DNA from: Bacteroidales bacterium
GTDB lineage: Bacteria > Bacteroidota > Bacteroidia > Bacteroidales > WCHB1-69
DNA: 64,000 bases
Direction of reading: 5' to 3'
Assembly (NCBI GenBank): GCA_017551725.1
Contig: JAFZKY010000023.1
Coordinates: 1-64,000 of the forward strand
Shown piece after piece: positions 1 through 10,780 of the stretch (positions within the stretch are counted from its first letter, which is position 1; each line of letters opens with the position of its first letter). A program made the position numbers and the translations under genes. The notes beneath the pieces are model-generated. The model was given only the letters and a program-made list of their open reading frames with translations. It ran no database searches and was not told where the DNA came from.

Positions 1-1900
1 AGATCACGCTGTCGCAACCGTGGATGGTCTGCAAAGTGTTCGTGTAAGTGCCCGCCGTGGAGAGCGTCTGCCCGAAGAAGGCATACGTCTCGCCCTGACA
101 AATAGTATCGGCCATCTGCGTGCTATATACCGGATTGACAGCCAGAGACAATGTGATCACGCTGTCGCAACCGTGGATGGTCTGCAAGGTGTTCGTGTAG
201 GTGCCCGCCGTGGAGAGCGTCTGCCCGAAGAAAGCGTACGTCTCGCCCTGACAGATGGTGTCTGTCAGTTGCGTGTTGAAGACGGGATTGACAGCCAAGG
301 ACAATGTAATCACGCTGTCGCAGCCGTGGATGGTCTGCAAGGTGTTCGTGTAAGTGCCCGCCGCGGAAAGCGTCTGCCCGAAGAAGGCATACGTTTCGCC
401 TTGGCAGATGGTGTCGGTCAGTTGCGTATTGAAGACGGGATTGACAGCCAAAGACAATGTAATGACGCTGTCGCAGCCGTGGATGGTCGGCAAGGTGTCG
501 GTGTAGGTTCCCGCCGTGGTCAGCGTCCGTCCGATGAAGACATACGTTTCGCCTTGGCAAATAGTGTCGGTCATCTGCGTGCTATAAACGGGGTTGACAG
601 TCAAGATCATCGTCACCACGGAGTCGCAGCCATGAACCGTAGGCAGGGTGGTGGTCTGCGTGCCCGCTGTCGTGAAGGAAACGTTATTCCACGTGTAAGG
701 CAATTCGTTTTCGCAGATGCTCTTGCTGTCGGTAACCGTGTAAGTTGGATTGACAATCAGATTCAAAGTGAAGATGCTGTCGCAGCCATGAACGGTCTGC
801 AGCGTGTCGGTGTAGATACCCGTTGAGGTGAGTGTCTTCCCGAAGAAGGCATACGTTTCGCCTTGGCAGATGGTGTCGGTCAGTTGCGTGTTATAGACAG
901 GGTTGACAATCAGGTTCAGAGTGAAGATGCTGTCGCAGCCGTGGATGGTGGGCAGTGTGTCGGTGTAAATGCCCGCCGTAGTGAGCGTTTTCCCGAAGAA
1001 AGCATACGTTTCGCCTTGGCAGATGGTATCCGTCAGTTGCGTGCTATAAACAGGGTTGACGGTCAAGGTCATCGTCACCACGGAGTCGCAGCCATGAACC
1101 GTGGGCAGGGTGGTGGTCTGCGTGCCCGCCGTCGTGAAGGAAACGTTATTCCACGTATAGGGCAGTTCGTTTTCGCAGATGCTCTTACTGTCGGTAACAG
1201 CAAACGTTGGATTGACAATCAGATTCAAGGTGAAGATGCTGTCGCAGCCGTGGATGGTTTGCAGCGTGTCCGTATAAATGCCTGTTGAGGTGAGTGTCTT
1301 CCCGAAGAAAGCATACGTTTCACCCTGGCAGATGGTGTCGGTCAGCTGTGTGTTATAAACGGGGTTGACAATCAAGTTCAGGATAAAGATGCTGTCGCAA
1401 CCGTGAATGGTAGGCAGTGTGTCTCTATAAATGCCTGTTTCCGTGAGCGTTTTTCCGAAGAAGGCATACGTTTCGCCTTGGCAGATGGTATCCGTCAGTT
1501 GCGTGTTATAAACAGAGTTGACGGTCAGGGATAATGTGATGATGCTGTCGCAACCGTGGCTGGTCAGCACCGTGTCGGTGTAGAAGCCCGCCGTGGTCAA
1601 TGCATTCCCGAAGAACATGTACGTCTCGCCCTGACAAATGGTGTCAACCAGGCTGGTAAATTGGGAATAGTTGACGGTTAGGTGCAGCATAACGGTCGAA
1701 TCGCAGCCGTTGGCATTGCGGAGTGTTTGGATGTAATCACCCGACTGCGTGTAAAGGGAGTCGTTCCAACGGAAGCTGTCACAAGCTGTTGCGGTGATAG
1801 TATTGAATGAGAGCGGATTCACCGTAAGGTAAAGGGTCACGATGCTGTCGCAGCCGGCAGAGGTCGGAAGCGTGTCGGTGTAGGTCCCGCTTTCCGTAAT
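1..1900 (-). repeat. 153-bp in-frame tandem repeats (13 copies visible)
   Basis: The Gly-Cys-Asp-Ser codons recur at about 8, 161, 314, 467, 621, 775, 928, 1083, 1240, 1393, 1546, 1699 and 1849, a period of 153-156 bp (51-52 residues). Two kinds of unit occur: most read DTICQGETYAFFG, and two (from 621 and 1083) read SICENELPYTWNN. The three-unit block from 621 recurs from 1083, a 462-bp higher-order repeat with only scattered differences. The array continues past the left edge. All units are in frame with the giant gene. Confidence 0.9.
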
Positions 1901-4900
1901 CACACGATTGTGGAAAACATAGTTGTCGCCTTGGCAGATTTCACGGATTACACGGACAGAAGGTGTCACATGCTGCAATATCTCATTCAGCATGAAGCTC
2001 TTTTCGAGAGACAATCCGCCAATGTCCGTTGTCCGTACCCGTATGGAGTATAATGTCTGGGGACTACAGACGAACGTGGAGGCCGTTCTCAACTGGTTTC
2101 CATCAATAGTAAACAAGGCATTATCCGTATCACCATCGCCGCTCACCAACTCATATACGAAGGGCAGGTTCACATCATTGTCCAACGTGTAGAACTCGCC
2201 CACATAGCTGTTGACAGGACCGTATTCATAGAAGGTATTTCCGCTCAATACAAGGTCAATGGGCGGCTCGTTGTAATTGACGGAAGTGTCAGCCAAGGGC
2301 TTGAAATCCTCTTTGTTGCCCACATTGTCGGTGGCGATGGACATAAACTGGTAATAAACACCGTTTTCAAGGGTATATGAAAATGTGCTGTCCGGGTGGG
2401 TGCTGCCAATAAGCGTGTAGGCGCCATTGTTGACAGACATATAAACGCCCACTTCGCGCACACCCGACCCACCTGCATCGTCTTGGGCCTCGAACGAGAA
2501 GGTGCAATAGAGGGAATCCTGTGCATTCAAATCCGCATGGAGCATGGAGGTGGGTGCCACGGCATCAAAGGTGTTGGTCCACACGTTGGTGCCTATCGCA
2601 GCGTTGTCGTCAAACACGATAAGAGCCTCAGCCCCGACGGTGTCGCCGGTATGGACATTGGCCTCTGGATTGATGTAGAAACTGACATAACCCTGCCCGT
2701 GCTCCAAAGAGTCGTTGATGGGCAGGAAACCCATCTGCGAACTGACAGGTTCCGCGCCAGTGGCGGGATCTATACTCTGGAAAATCCAGAACAGCTGATG
2801 GTTTTGGATGTCAATGCCGGCATTCACATCCACCCAAACGCCCAAAGAATCCGACACATCCAAACGCTGGCTGTAGGACGACGCATTGGTGGGAACATTG
2901 AAGATGAAGCTCCCGAAACCGAAATCCGCCAGACGGAAAGAGGAGATTTTCTGCTGGTCCGGCACATCGTAGGTGATCTTCACGCGCGAGGCGGGTGCCA
3001 TAGCGAAATCCGGATCATTTTCAAATTCTATGGTGTAGTTCATCTTGTCGGTGGCGTTCACAAAACGGTTCTCATCCGAATATCCGTTCGGACCCCGAAT
3101 CTCATTCGGGTCCTTGGCACACTCCAGTTTCTTGGCCCAGCCATCCAACGTATTAGAAGCCTGAGCGTTATTCGCATCTGTAACAGAGCAGGTAACGCTG
3201 AAATACCCTTCAGAAGGTGTAATGGTTTTTACAGCCGATGTGTTGCTTATCTGCCTCCATCCATGGAAGCTGTACGGCTGTTTTCCTCCCGAAGCCGAGG
3301 CCGTGAACGTGACACTTGGAATGCCGTTGCAGCCTCCTTGCACGTCGGTGGGTCCTGTCACTTTCACTTTCAAATCACAATCCTTCTTCTTGGTAACTTC
3401 CACCGTTTTCTTATAGAACACCACGTTTGTGAATTGATGGTGCTTCACTTTTACCGAATAGGTTCCCTTGGATAAACCCGTCACGTATGGGGCATTCGAA
3501 ATAAGACTGTTATCCTTCCTCCATTCTATAACACATTGGCCTCTGATTTCTTCTGGAATATAAATAGACACTTCCCCATCCTTCCCCGGATCACAGGATT
3601 CTTCTTTCTCCATTCTAGCATACATACAGTTCTTGTCGCCGTCTTTCTTTTTGATAGTAAGATGCAAGGTCGTAGTACTTTCACAGCCATTTTCATTGAA
3701 ATATCTATAGACATAGTCCCCGCTTGACCTATAGGTGAAGCCGGTGGCCGCCCAGGTATATTTGTCAAAGGCCGTTTCATAGATTTCATCGTTTGTTCCC
3801 TTTAATATGGTCAGATGCAGAGTTTTGGAACTGGGACAACCGTGAGAGTTGGTATATCTAAACACATGGTTGCCACTTTCCGTATAGGTCTGGCCATTGA
3901 CAAGCCAGAAATAGGAATCACATTCCGAAACGGTTTCTTCTTCCATATCTCCCTCATGGATAGTAAGATGCAGGATTTCCGTGACGGCACATTGGTTCTC
4001 ATTAAGATAGGTATAAGAGTATGTACCACTTTCCGTATAGGTCTGATTATTGACTGGCCACATATAGGATCCGCATTTTGTGACAGAAGATTCGTTGGTC
4101 TCCTCATGGTTGATGGTCAGAATCAATGTGTGCATACTCTCGCATCCGTCATCGTTCATATACGTGTAATAATATTTACCGCTGTGCGTATAGGTCTGGC
4201 CGGTAACATGCCACCGGTAGATTTCGCAAGCGGTAACCTCAACGGAATCTTCAGAACCTTCTCCCACAGTCACAGCAAACGAGGCAGTGTTTTTGCAGTT
4301 GTTCTCGTCGGTACCCGTTACCGTATAGGTGATATTGTCGGTGGGTTCCTCCAGAATAGTCTTGGCGGTGCTGCCGGTAGACCATACGTATGTCTTAGCT
4401 CCCGAAGCGGTCAGTTCCGTACTCTCCCCTTCGCAAATCTTATCATCACCACTGATACTCACAATGGGCAATTCGTTGACCGTTACAAAAACAGAGGCAA
4501 AACTGCGGCACATGTTGGCATCCACACCCACTACGGAATAGGTGGTGCTGGCGGTGGGGCTTTGTGTGATGCTGTTGCCCGCGCTACCCGTATTCCACGA
4601 ATAGCTTTGGGCTCCTGTGGCCGTGAGGGTGACACTCTCCCCCTTGCAGATCATGGCACCGCCGAGGATGAACACACTCGGCAGGGGATTGACAATCACC
4701 GAGGCGGTGGCCGTGGCCGTACAACCGTGGATATCCGTACCCGTCACGGCATACGTCATGTTGCTAGAGGGCGCATCGGTGAAGCTAGAGCCTGTAAAAC
4801 CATTGCTCCACTGGTACGTTTGGGCACCCGCAGCGGCCAGCATGACACTTTCGCCGCTACAGATGGACCCGCCACCCGAAATGCCCACCTGGGGTAATCC

Positions 4901-7900
4901 GTAAATGGTCAGATGCAGGGTTTGGGAACTGGGACACCCGTCGCTGTTGTTATACTCATACACATGGTTGCCACTTCTTGTATAGGTCTGACCCGTTGCA
5001 GCCCATGTATAGGATTCACATTCCGTGATGGTTTCCTCTGTATGAGTGCCGTGATGGATGGTGAGATTCAAAATCTCGGTGGTCTCGCACTGGTTGGCAT
5101 TGATATAACTATACGTATAAGTGCCGCTTTCCGTATAGGTCTGCCCATTGACCGACCACGTATAGGATTCATCACATCTGGAGATAGACGTGGTGTGCGT
5201 CTCGTTGTGTGTGATGGTCAGAATCAGCGTGTGCGTACCCAAGCAACCCGCACTATTGGTAAACGTGGTGGAATAGATGCCGCTTTCCGTGTAGGTTTGC
5301 CCATTGGCGTACCACGTGTAGGATTCGCAGGCGCTGACATTGATGGTGTCAGACGTACCCTCGCCCACGACTACGGTGAACGAGGCGTTATTCGAACACC
5401 CGTTCCCGTCCGTACCCGTCACCGAATAGTTTGTGTTGACGGTAGGACTCACGAGGACCGTCCGGCTGGTGCCGCCGGTGGACCAGACGTAGGTCTGCGC
5501 ACCCGAAGCAGAAAGTTCCGTACTCTCGCCTTCGCAAATGGAGGTCTTGCCGGCAATGTGGACCGTAGGCAATGGATGGACTGTGACCGAAACAATCTTT
5601 GTGGCTGTAGCCTTACAGGATCCTTGTGAAACCGTGGCGGTCAAAACATAATTACCTGATTGATTTGCTGTTGCATTTGGAAGGGTAATATGATCGCTGG
5701 TGCTGGTGAACTGGTTGGGGCCGGTCCAGCTATATGCGATGTCCCCGTTGCCTGTGGCGGATGGGGCGATACTGATAGTTTGATGCAAGCACACGGACAC
5801 GGGTGGGATGTTGCCGAGGGTGACAGTGGGTTTGTGGATGGTGAGATTCAGAATCTCGGTGGTCTCGCACTGGTTGGCATTGGTATAACTATACGTATAA
5901 GTGCCGCTTTCCGTGTAGGTCTGTCCAGTGACCAGCCATGTATATGATTCACATTCCGAGATGTTGGTGGTGTGCGTCTCATTATGGTTGATGGTCAAAA
6001 ATAGCGTGTGCGTACTCAAACATCCTGCCCCATTGATGAACGTGGCGGAATAGACGCCGCTTTCCGTGTAGGTCTGCCCATTGGCAAGCCATGTGTAGGA
6101 TTCGCAGGCGCTGACGCTGATAGTGTCATCTGAACTCTTGCTCACGATTACCGTGAACGAGGCATTGTTGGAGCAGCCGTGGATATCCGTACCCGTCACG
6201 GCATACGTCGTGGTGTTCTCAGGCGCATCGCTGATGCTGACTCCTGTAGAACCACTGTTCCACTGGTACGTTTGGGCACCCGTAGCAGACAGCATGACAC
6301 TTTCGCCGCTACAGATGGATGCTCTACCCGATATGCCCACGTGGGGTAATCCGTAAATGGTCAAATGCAGGGTTTGGGAACTGGGACACCCGTCGCTGTT
6401 GTAGTACTCATACACATGGTTGCCGCTTCCCGTGTAGGTCTGATCCGTTGCAGTCCACGTGTAGGATTCACATTCCGACACCGTCATTTCCGTATGGGTG
6501 CCATGATGGATGGTGAGGTTCAGAATCTCGGTGGTCTCGCACTGGTTGGCATTGGTATAACTATACGTATAGGTGCCGCTTTCCGTATAGGTCTGCCCAT
6601 TGACCGGCCACGTATAGGATTCACATTTCGAGATGGCTGTGGTGTGCGTCTCGCTGTGCGTGATGGTCAGAACCAGCGTGTGCGTACTCAAGCATCCCGT
6701 CCCATTGGTGAACGTAGTGGAATAGGTGCCGCTTTCCGTGTAGGTCTGCCCGTTGGCGTACCAGGTGTAGGATTCGCAGGCACTGACATTGATGGTGTCA
6801 TCCGTACCCTCGCCTACCGTTACGGTGAAGGAGGCGTTATTCGAACATCCGTTCCCGTCCGTACCCGTCACCGAATAGTTTGTGCTGACGGCGGGACTTA
6901 CGAGGACCGTCGGGTTTGTGCCGCCGGTGGACCAAGCGTAGGTCTGCGCCCCCGAGGCGGAAAGTTCCGTGCTCTCGCCCTCGCAAATGGAGGTTTTTCC
7001 GGCAATGTGGACAGTAGGCAATGGATGCACGGTAACCGAAACGGCCGCTGTGGCTGTGGCCTTACAAGGACCATCCATAACCATGGCGGTTACCGTATAA
7101 TTCCCTGACTGATTTGTTGTTGCATTAGGAATGGTAATATGGTCGCTGGTGCTGGTAAACTGGTTGGGGCCGGTCCAGCTATATGAGATGTTACCATTGC
7201 CTGTGGCGTTTGTAGCGATATTGATGGGTTGATGCAAACACACGGACACGGGTGGAATGCTGCCGAGGGTGACAGCAGGTGCCAGAATGGTCAGATGCAA
7301 GGTGTCGCCAAGCGGGTGCCCTTGTGCATCGGTATAGGAATGTATGTATGTGCCGCTTTCTGTGTAGGTCTGCCCAGTGGCCGACCATTCATACTTATTG
7401 CACGCAGTAACATAAAATGTATAGAAAAACAATTTTATGTGTATGGTGCTGTCACACCCGTACATGGTGCGATAGTTCAAGGAGAAAGAGATCGAATCCG
7501 GCGTACCAACGCCCAATACGGTGTCTCTGTACGTATAGGGCAGCTGGCTTTGCGAAATCCGGATGGTGTCCCATGTCTCGTAGGGGATGCAGTTGGTGAC
7601 GAAGCGCACTTCCTCGCCGTATGCCGTACCCACGCTGTTGGTCGCGTAGGCGCGCACATAATACTCCTGTCCCGGGATCAACCCCTCTATGGAGCTGTTA
7701 AAGGTGCCTATGCCGCTACCGTTCACCGTATGGCTGTCGTCAATAGTGGGGTTGGGCGAGGTGCTCCAGCACACGCCGCGGGCCGTCACCGTTGAGCCTC
7801 CGTCGGTGAGCACTCGGCCACCAGAGGTTGCTGAGGTCGAGGTAATCTGGTTTACCGCCTTGGTGGATACGGAAGGCAGAAAGGCATTTGCCTGTAGGAA

Positions 7901-8014
7901 GATGCCACCCGGCCCGCCATCCCGGCTTGCTATCGGGGCAGCGTTCCCAGCCATTCCTGACAGGAACAATGATATGGTTATTAGCTGAAAGAGAATATGG
8001 TTGATCTTTTTCAT
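1..8014 (-). CDS. Giant secreted multidomain repeat protein (3' end outside window)
   Basis: The frame starts at ATG 8014 and stays open to base 1, giving at least 2671 residues; the C-terminus and any sorting signal lie outside. Approximate order: signal peptide (1-28, begins MKKINHILFQL); an FN3-like domain (40-125); about 1300 residues mixing ESYTW..GQTYTESG modules with Ig/PKD-like SICEGES modules; a module with CAKDPNEIRGPNGY and TIEFENDPDF (about 1630-1805); an Ig-like domain ending IATDNVGNKE; a cadherin-like domain (YELVSGDGDTDN, about 1908-2005); then DTICQGETY...GCDS tandem repeats to the edge. Such modules are typical of large Bacteroidota surface proteins, and no catalytic motif was seen. 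It is the last visible gene of the leftward operon, 26 bp after the TSP3 gene. A role as adhesin or cell-surface filament is inferred. Confidence 0.88.
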   Translation of the reverse strand, partial: MKKINHILFQLITISLFLSGMAGNAAPIASRDGGPGGIFLQANAFLPSVSTKAVNQITSTSATSGGRVLTDGGSTVTARGVCWSTSPNPTIDDSHTVNGSGIGTFNSSIEGLIPGQEYYVRAYATNSVGTAYGEEVRFVTNCIPYETWDTIRISQSQLPYTYRDTVLGVGTPDSISFSLNYRTMYGCDSTIHIKLFFYTFYVTACNKYEWSATGQTYTESGTYIHSYTDAQGHPLGDTLHLTILAPAVTLGSIPPVSVCLHQPINIATNATGNGNISYSWTGPNQFTSTSDHITIPNATTNQSGNYTVTAMVMDGPCKATATAAVSVTVHPLPTVHIAGKTSICEGESTELSASGAQTYAWSTGGTNPTVLVSPAVSTNYSVTGTDGNGCSNNASFTVTVGEGTDDTINVSACESYTWYANGQTYTESGTYSTTFTNGTGCLSTHTLVLTITHSETHTTAISKCESYTWPVNGQTYTESGTYTYSYTNANQCETTEILNLTIHHGTHTEMTVSECESYTWTATDQTYTGSGNHVYEYYNSDGCPSSQTLHLTIYGLPHVGISGRASICSGESVMLSATGAQTYQWNSGSTGVSISDAPENTTTYAVTGTDIHGCSNNASFTVIVSKSSDDTISVSACESYTWLANGQTYTESGVYSATFINGAGCLSTHTLFLTINHNETHTTNISECESYTWLVTGQTYTESGTYTYSYTNANQCETTEILNLTIHKPTVTLGNIPPVSVCLHQTISIAPSATGNGDIAYSWTGPNQFTSTSDHITLPNATANQSGNYVLTATVSQGSCKATATKIVSVTVHPLPTVHIAGKTSICEGESTELSASGAQTYVWSTGGTSRTVLVSPTVNTNYSVTGTDGNGCSNNASFTVVVGEGTSDTINVSACESYTWYANGQTYTESGIYSTTFTNSAGCLGTHTLILTITHNETHTTSISRCDESYTWSVNGQTYTESGTYTYSYINANQCETTEILNLTIHHGTHTEETITECESYTWAATGQTYTRSGNHVYEYNNSDGCPSSQTLHLTIYGLPQVGISGGGSICSGESVMLAAAGAQTYQWSNGFTGSSFTDAPSSNMTYAVTGTDIHGCTATATASVIVNPLPSVFILGGAMICKGESVTLTATGAQSYSWNTGSAGNSITQSPTASTTYSVVGVDANMCRSFASVFVTVNELPIVSISGDDKICEGESTELTASGAKTYVWSTGSTAKTILEEPTDNITYTVTGTDENNCKNTASFAVTVGEGSEDSVEVTACEIYRWHVTGQTYTHSGKYYYTYMNDDGCESMHTLILTINHEETNESSVTKCGSYMWPVNNQTYTESGTYSYTYLNENQCAVTEILHLTIHEGDMEEETVSECDSYFWLVNGQTYTESGNHVFRYTNSHGCPSSKTLHLTILKGTNDEIYETAFDKYTWAATGFTYRSSGDYVYRYFNENGCESTTTLHLTIKKKDGDKNCMYARMEKEESCDPGKDGEVSIYIPEEIRGQCVIEWRKDNSLISNAPYVTGLSKGTYSVKVKHHQFTNVVFYKKTVEVTKKKDCDLKVKVTGPTDVQGGCNGIPSVTFTASASGGKQPYSFHGWRQISNTSAVKTITPSEGYFSVTCSVTDANNAQASNTLDGWAKKLECAKDPNEIRGPNGYSDENRFVNATDKMNYTIEFENDPDFAMAPASRVKITYDVPDQQKISSFRLADFGFGSFIFNVPTNASSYSQRLDVSDSLGVWVDVNAGIDIQNHQLFWIFQSIDPATGAEPVSSQMGFLPINDSLEHGQGYVSFYINPEANVHTGDTVGAEALIVFDDNAAIGTNVWTNTFDAVAPTSMLHADLNAQDSLYCTFSFEAQDDAGGSGVREVGVYMSVNNGAYTLIGSTHPDSTFSYTLENGVYYQFMSIATDNVGNKEDFKPLADTSVNYNEPPIDLVLSGNTFYEYGPVNSYVGEFYTLDNDVNLPFVYELVSGDGDTDNALFTIDGNQLRTASTFVCSPQTLYSIRVRTTDIGGLSLEKSFMLNEILQHVTPSVRVIREICQGDNYVFHNRVITESGTYTDTLPTSAGCDSIVTLYLTVNPLSFNTITATACDSFRWNDSLYTQSGDYIQTLRNANGCDSTVMLHLTVNYSQFTSLVDTICQGETYMFFGNALTTAGFYTDTVLTSHGCDSIITLSLTVNSVYNTQLTDTICQGETYAFFGKTLTETGIYRDTLPTIHGCDSIFILNLIVNPVYNTQLTDTICQGETYAFFGKTLTSTGIYTDTLQTIHGCDSIFTLNLIVNPTFAVTDSKSICENELPYTWNNVSFTTAGTQTTTLPTVHGCDSVVTMTLTVNPVYSTQLTDTICQGETYAFFGKTLTTAGIYTDTLPTIHGCDSIFTLNLIVNPVYNTQLTDTICQGETYAFFGKTLTSTGIYTDTLQTVHGCDSIFTLNLIVNPTYTVTDSKSICENELPYTWNNVSFTTAGTQTTTLPTVHGCDSVVTMILTVNPVYSTQMTDTICQGETYVFIGRTLTTAGTYTDTLPTIHGCDSVITLSLAVNPVFNTQLTDTICQGETYAFFGQTLSAAGTYTNTLQTIHGCDSVITLSLAVNPVFNTQLTDTICQGETYAFFGQTLSTAGTYTNTLQTIHGCDSVITLSLAVNPVYSTQMADTICQGETYAFFGQTLSTAGTYTNTLQTIHGCDSVI
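4725..7275 (-). repeat. Internal segmental duplication, offset 1452 bp
   Basis: Sequence from about 4725 to 5823 matches about 6177 to 7275 closely; for example, the same string starts at 4901 and 6353 with one change in the first 20 bases. The offset of 1452 bp equals 484 codons, so the duplication keeps frame. It copies a block of ESYTW..GQTYTESG and Ig-like modules within the giant gene. Limits are estimated by eye. Confidence 0.75.
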
Positions 8015-8040
8015 ATACTTGTACTTTCCTTTTTATCGTT

Positions 8041-9447
8041 TTATTCGCATACGTCGCCGATGCCGTTACTGTTAGAGTCTGTTTGGTCGGGGTTGAACAT
8101 ATCAGGGCAGTTGTCCAACTCGTTCGGGATAGTGTCGCCGTCACGGTCGGGGTCGCACACATCGCCCACGCCGTCGCAGTCCGTGTCGTTCTGGTCCGGA
8201 TTGGGTGTGTCGGGGCAGTTGTCTTCGCTGTCGGCCACGCCGTCACCGTCGCGGTCCTTGTCGCACACATCGCCCACGCCGTCGTAGTCGGTATCCTCCT
8301 GGCCGGGGTTGTAGCGCAGCGGACAGTTGTCGCAGACATCGCCGAGGCCGTCGCCGTCGCTGTCATCCTGACCGGGATTGTAATGGTAAGGACAGTTATC
8401 CACGTGGTTGGGGACATCATCCCCATCCATATCTTCATCCTGATCGTTGGGAATGCCGTCGTTATCAATATCATCGTCACATTCGTTGCCCACGCCGTCA
8501 TAGTCAAAGTCGAACTGGCGCGGATTGGGTATGAACATGCAGTTGTCGCAGCTGTCGCCAAGACCGTCGCCGTCACTGTCTACCTGATCGAAATTAGGAC
8601 GATAAGGGCAGTTGTCGCACACATCGCCTCTGCCATCCTTGTCAAAGTCCTCCTGCTTGGGGTTGGCTTTGGCTGGGCAATTGTCGCATACGTCGCCTAC
8701 TCCATCGCCGTCCTGGTCCGCCTGGTCGGGATTGACTCTGCAGGGACAGTTGTCCAAGCTGTCCACCACACCGTCGCCGTCGAAGTCGCTGCCTGTGAGG
8801 AGGTTTTGGAAGGGTTTCTTAAATAAAAACATCAACACATTAGAAACTATGGACGAGCTGTCCGTCCCAATAGTCGCATACCAACGATTGTTGATTTTTT
8901 GCATAATGAATGGGAGAAAATCCAGTTTGGGAGTGTTCGTATAACAACGCACAAAGGCGATGGTTTTATCCCCCGATTCAAAGGTGAGCAAAAGTTTCAT
9001 GTGCTGGATCTGCCCCACATAACTGAGGTAGCTCTGTCGAATCGTGTCATTGCTAAGCAACCGGTCAAAAACGGTGGCATCTGAGGGACTATACTGCTGT
9101 TTGATAGCCGCAAGATCCCCCTGATGGTAGGCTTGCAGTAGGCGGCACAAAGTGGCGGGCAGCGTGGTGCCCTGCGTTGGATTGGCCGTGCCCCCGGTCA
9201 GCGCAATGATTCGGCTGTCGTCATCCGACGGCTGCAAACCATGGACAGAGTATGAGAACACTTTGTCGCAGAGGCAGTGTGCACTGTCGGCCATATGGAA
9301 ATTCACCGTATCCATCTCCATATCTAATGTCAAGGCGTAATTAGCAGGCTGATAGGCGGGAAAACGGCAGGTCTGTGCCTGAATATACTGGGTGGCAACA
9401 AAGACAACCACCAAAAGTACAAAATAGCGTGTTTTTTTCATCATCAT
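8041..9447 (-). CDS. Secreted thrombospondin type 3 repeat protein
   Basis: This is a 468-residue protein. It has a signal peptide (1-24, ending YIQAQ), then about 195 residues without a recognised family. Part of that (around [13 protein letters not shown] to NNRWYAT) looks like a small NTF2-like fold, which is only a guess. From about residue 221 to the end are eight DNCP-type thrombospondin type 3 units with DxDGDGxGDxCDNCP calcium-binding motifs, including two spacer insertions (DDDIDNDG and DRDGDG types). The protein stops inside a last unit (GIGDVCE), with no OmpA domain or T9SS signal after it. Gaps of 8 bp upstream and 26 bp downstream place it in the leftward operon. Calcium-stiffened stalk or linker is a plausible role. 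The start could be any of three consecutive Met codons. Confidence 0.88.
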   Translation of the reverse strand: MMMKKTRYFVLLVVVFVATQYIQAQTCRFPAYQPANYALTLDMEMDTVNFHMADSAHCLCDKVFSYSVHGLQPSDDDSRIIALTGGTANPTQGTTLPATLCRLLQAYHQGDLAAIKQQYSPSDATVFDRLLSNDTIRQSYLSYVGQIQHMKLLLTFESGDKTIAFVRCYTNTPKLDFLPFIMQKINNRWYATIGTDSSSIVSNVLMFLFKKPFQNLLTGSDFDGDGVVDSLDNCPCRVNPDQADQDGDGVGDVCDNCPAKANPKQEDFDKDGRGDVCDNCPYRPNFDQVDSDGDGLGDSCDNCMFIPNPRQFDFDYDGVGNECDDDIDNDGIPNDQDEDMDGDDVPNHVDNCPYHYNPGQDDSDGDGLGDVCDNCPLRYNPGQEDTDYDGVGDVCDKDRDGDGVADSEDNCPDTPNPDQNDTDCDGVGDVCDPDRDGDTIPNELDNCPDMFNPDQTDSNSNGIGDVCE

Positions 9448-9455
9448 ATCAGTGC

Positions 9456-10766
9456 TTAATTATTATTGTTGTTATTTTCCCTTGCCGTTTTACTAAATAA
9501 AGTAACAGAACCCATATCTAAGATCCATTGGAAGCTCGCCAGACTTTTAGCCGTTATATCAAAAACAACGGAAAAATTCACCGGAATGCCGTTTTCAAGT
9601 CTGTTATCCCATTTTACACCCTCCTTGTTTATCACAATAGCCCCTGGGAGTGAAAAATGGGCCACACATTTGCCGGATGCTTCAAGGGCATCTCCTAAAA
9701 ATTCTATTTTCGGACCGCCGTAAAATTCTAAGAATGCTTCCATGGGAACTTCCAGTCTGCTGCATTCCCAACCTCGGTATTTCAGTTCGAATTTTTTTGT
9801 ATTAATACCAAATTGGACTCCTATGTTCATTTTAATATTGGGAGGAAGCATTGGAATGACCGTGGTAAGGGGAAAATCACATTCCGCCATAGCTGCAAAT
9901 ATCATATTAGGGGCACTTAAGTTATACGCATCCACCTCCTCGCCCCCACAACAGGATTTGAAAAACAGAGGTAGTGGAATGTCCGCAGAAATATTTAAAT
10001 CCGCATGACAAGGATTCAAACCTGGAGGCGAATATTTCTTTATTAGCTCTATTATATCATCTATCTCTTGCGCCTTTGCTTTCGCTTGTTCAATCATTCT
10101 GTAAAATCCCAAAGTATTCACATTGATTGAGAAGCTGTTTGCAGGTTCATCTTTATAGACCTCTACCTCCACCTTCTTTGTGGTAGTGTGACCTCCACGT
10201 GTTAAGGAAAATGTCAATTCCTGCGTTGCATGTTGGACAAATGGATTGGAGATTTCCCCTTCATAACCAACACCATTTACAAATGGAACATCCCCGCTGA
10301 GGGGAAGGACAGGTTGGATTTGTGCCACATTGGGACTAATTTTAACAAAGTCTTCGAAGCCTGCCGGGACGGTAACAATGATAAAGTCCTCTTTTGTTAT
10401 AGTGTCTCCTTTAATAAAACATCCTTTGGGGGTTACGCTTACGATGGAAATAGTGTCCACAACAGTGATGATAACCTTCTCCTCCGACACCCCGCAGGAA
10501 TCCACCCTGCGGACACGGTATTCATTTTCTCCGTCATGTGGTCTTATTCTTATTTGGGGGAGCGTATTATTACTTTGGATTCCGGGCCCAACCCACTCAT
10601 ACGTTGCATTGACTTCCAATGGGTTGTAATTTTCAACGCCAATGAACACCTCCATGCTGTCGGATGTCCGCATAAGAACCTGGTCTTCACCCGCCCACTG
10701 GGCCATCGCCGAACAGACAGACAGGAACAGGAAAACAAATGTTGTCAGTAATCGTAAAGGTTTCAT
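9456..10766 (-). CDS. Secreted protein of unknown function with poly-Asn tail
   Basis: This is a 436-residue protein with a clear signal peptide (1-23, ending CSAMAQ). Residues 24-105 resemble an Ig/PKD-like domain ([15 protein letters not shown]). The rest is not recognised. It has a Cys pair in KSCCGGEE and a segment of predicted beta character to about residue 425. The protein ends in ENNNNNN, encoded by a run of AAY codons just before the stop. It starts 14 bp after the 3830-residue gene and ends 8 bp before the TSP3 gene, so co-transcription is likely. No T9SS signal or lipobox was seen. It is probably a periplasmic or surface partner of the giant proteins; this rests on operon position only. 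Confidence 0.8.
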   Translation of the reverse strand: MKPLRLLTTFVFLFLSVCSAMAQWAGEDQVLMRTSDSMEVFIGVENYNPLEVNATYEWVGPGIQSNNTLPQIRIRPHDGENEYRVRRVDSCGVSEEKVIITVVDTISIVSVTPKGCFIKGDTITKEDFIIVTVPAGFEDFVKISPNVAQIQPVLPLSGDVPFVNGVGYEGEISNPFVQHATQELTFSLTRGGHTTTKKVEVEVYKDEPANSFSINVNTLGFYRMIEQAKAKAQEIDDIIELIKKYSPPGLNPCHADLNISADIPLPLFFKSCCGGEEVDAYNLSAPNMIFAAMAECDFPLTTVIPMLPPNIKMNIGVQFGINTKKFELKYRGWECSRLEVPMEAFLEFYGGPKIEFLGDALEASGKCVAHFSLPGAIVINKEGVKWDNRLENGIPVNFSVVFDITAKSLASFQWILDMGSVTLFSKTARENNNNNN

Positions 10767-10780
10767 ATAGTTCGTATTTT

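Noticed and set aside
20..1288. Plus-strand open frames with repeated RQGVRV/RRGERLPEE units
   Set aside because: These are the reverse reading of the DTICQGETY repeats. The minus frame is open for over 8 kb with a signal peptide and known module types.
1..1900. Possible CRISPR array because of regular direct repeats
   Set aside because: Repeat period is 153 bp, the whole unit is conserved with no unique spacers, and the array is coding and in frame.
8015..8040. Possible frameshift joining the TSP3 gene and the giant first gene
   Set aside because: The downstream gene has its own ATG followed by a convincing signal peptide, so these are separate genes.
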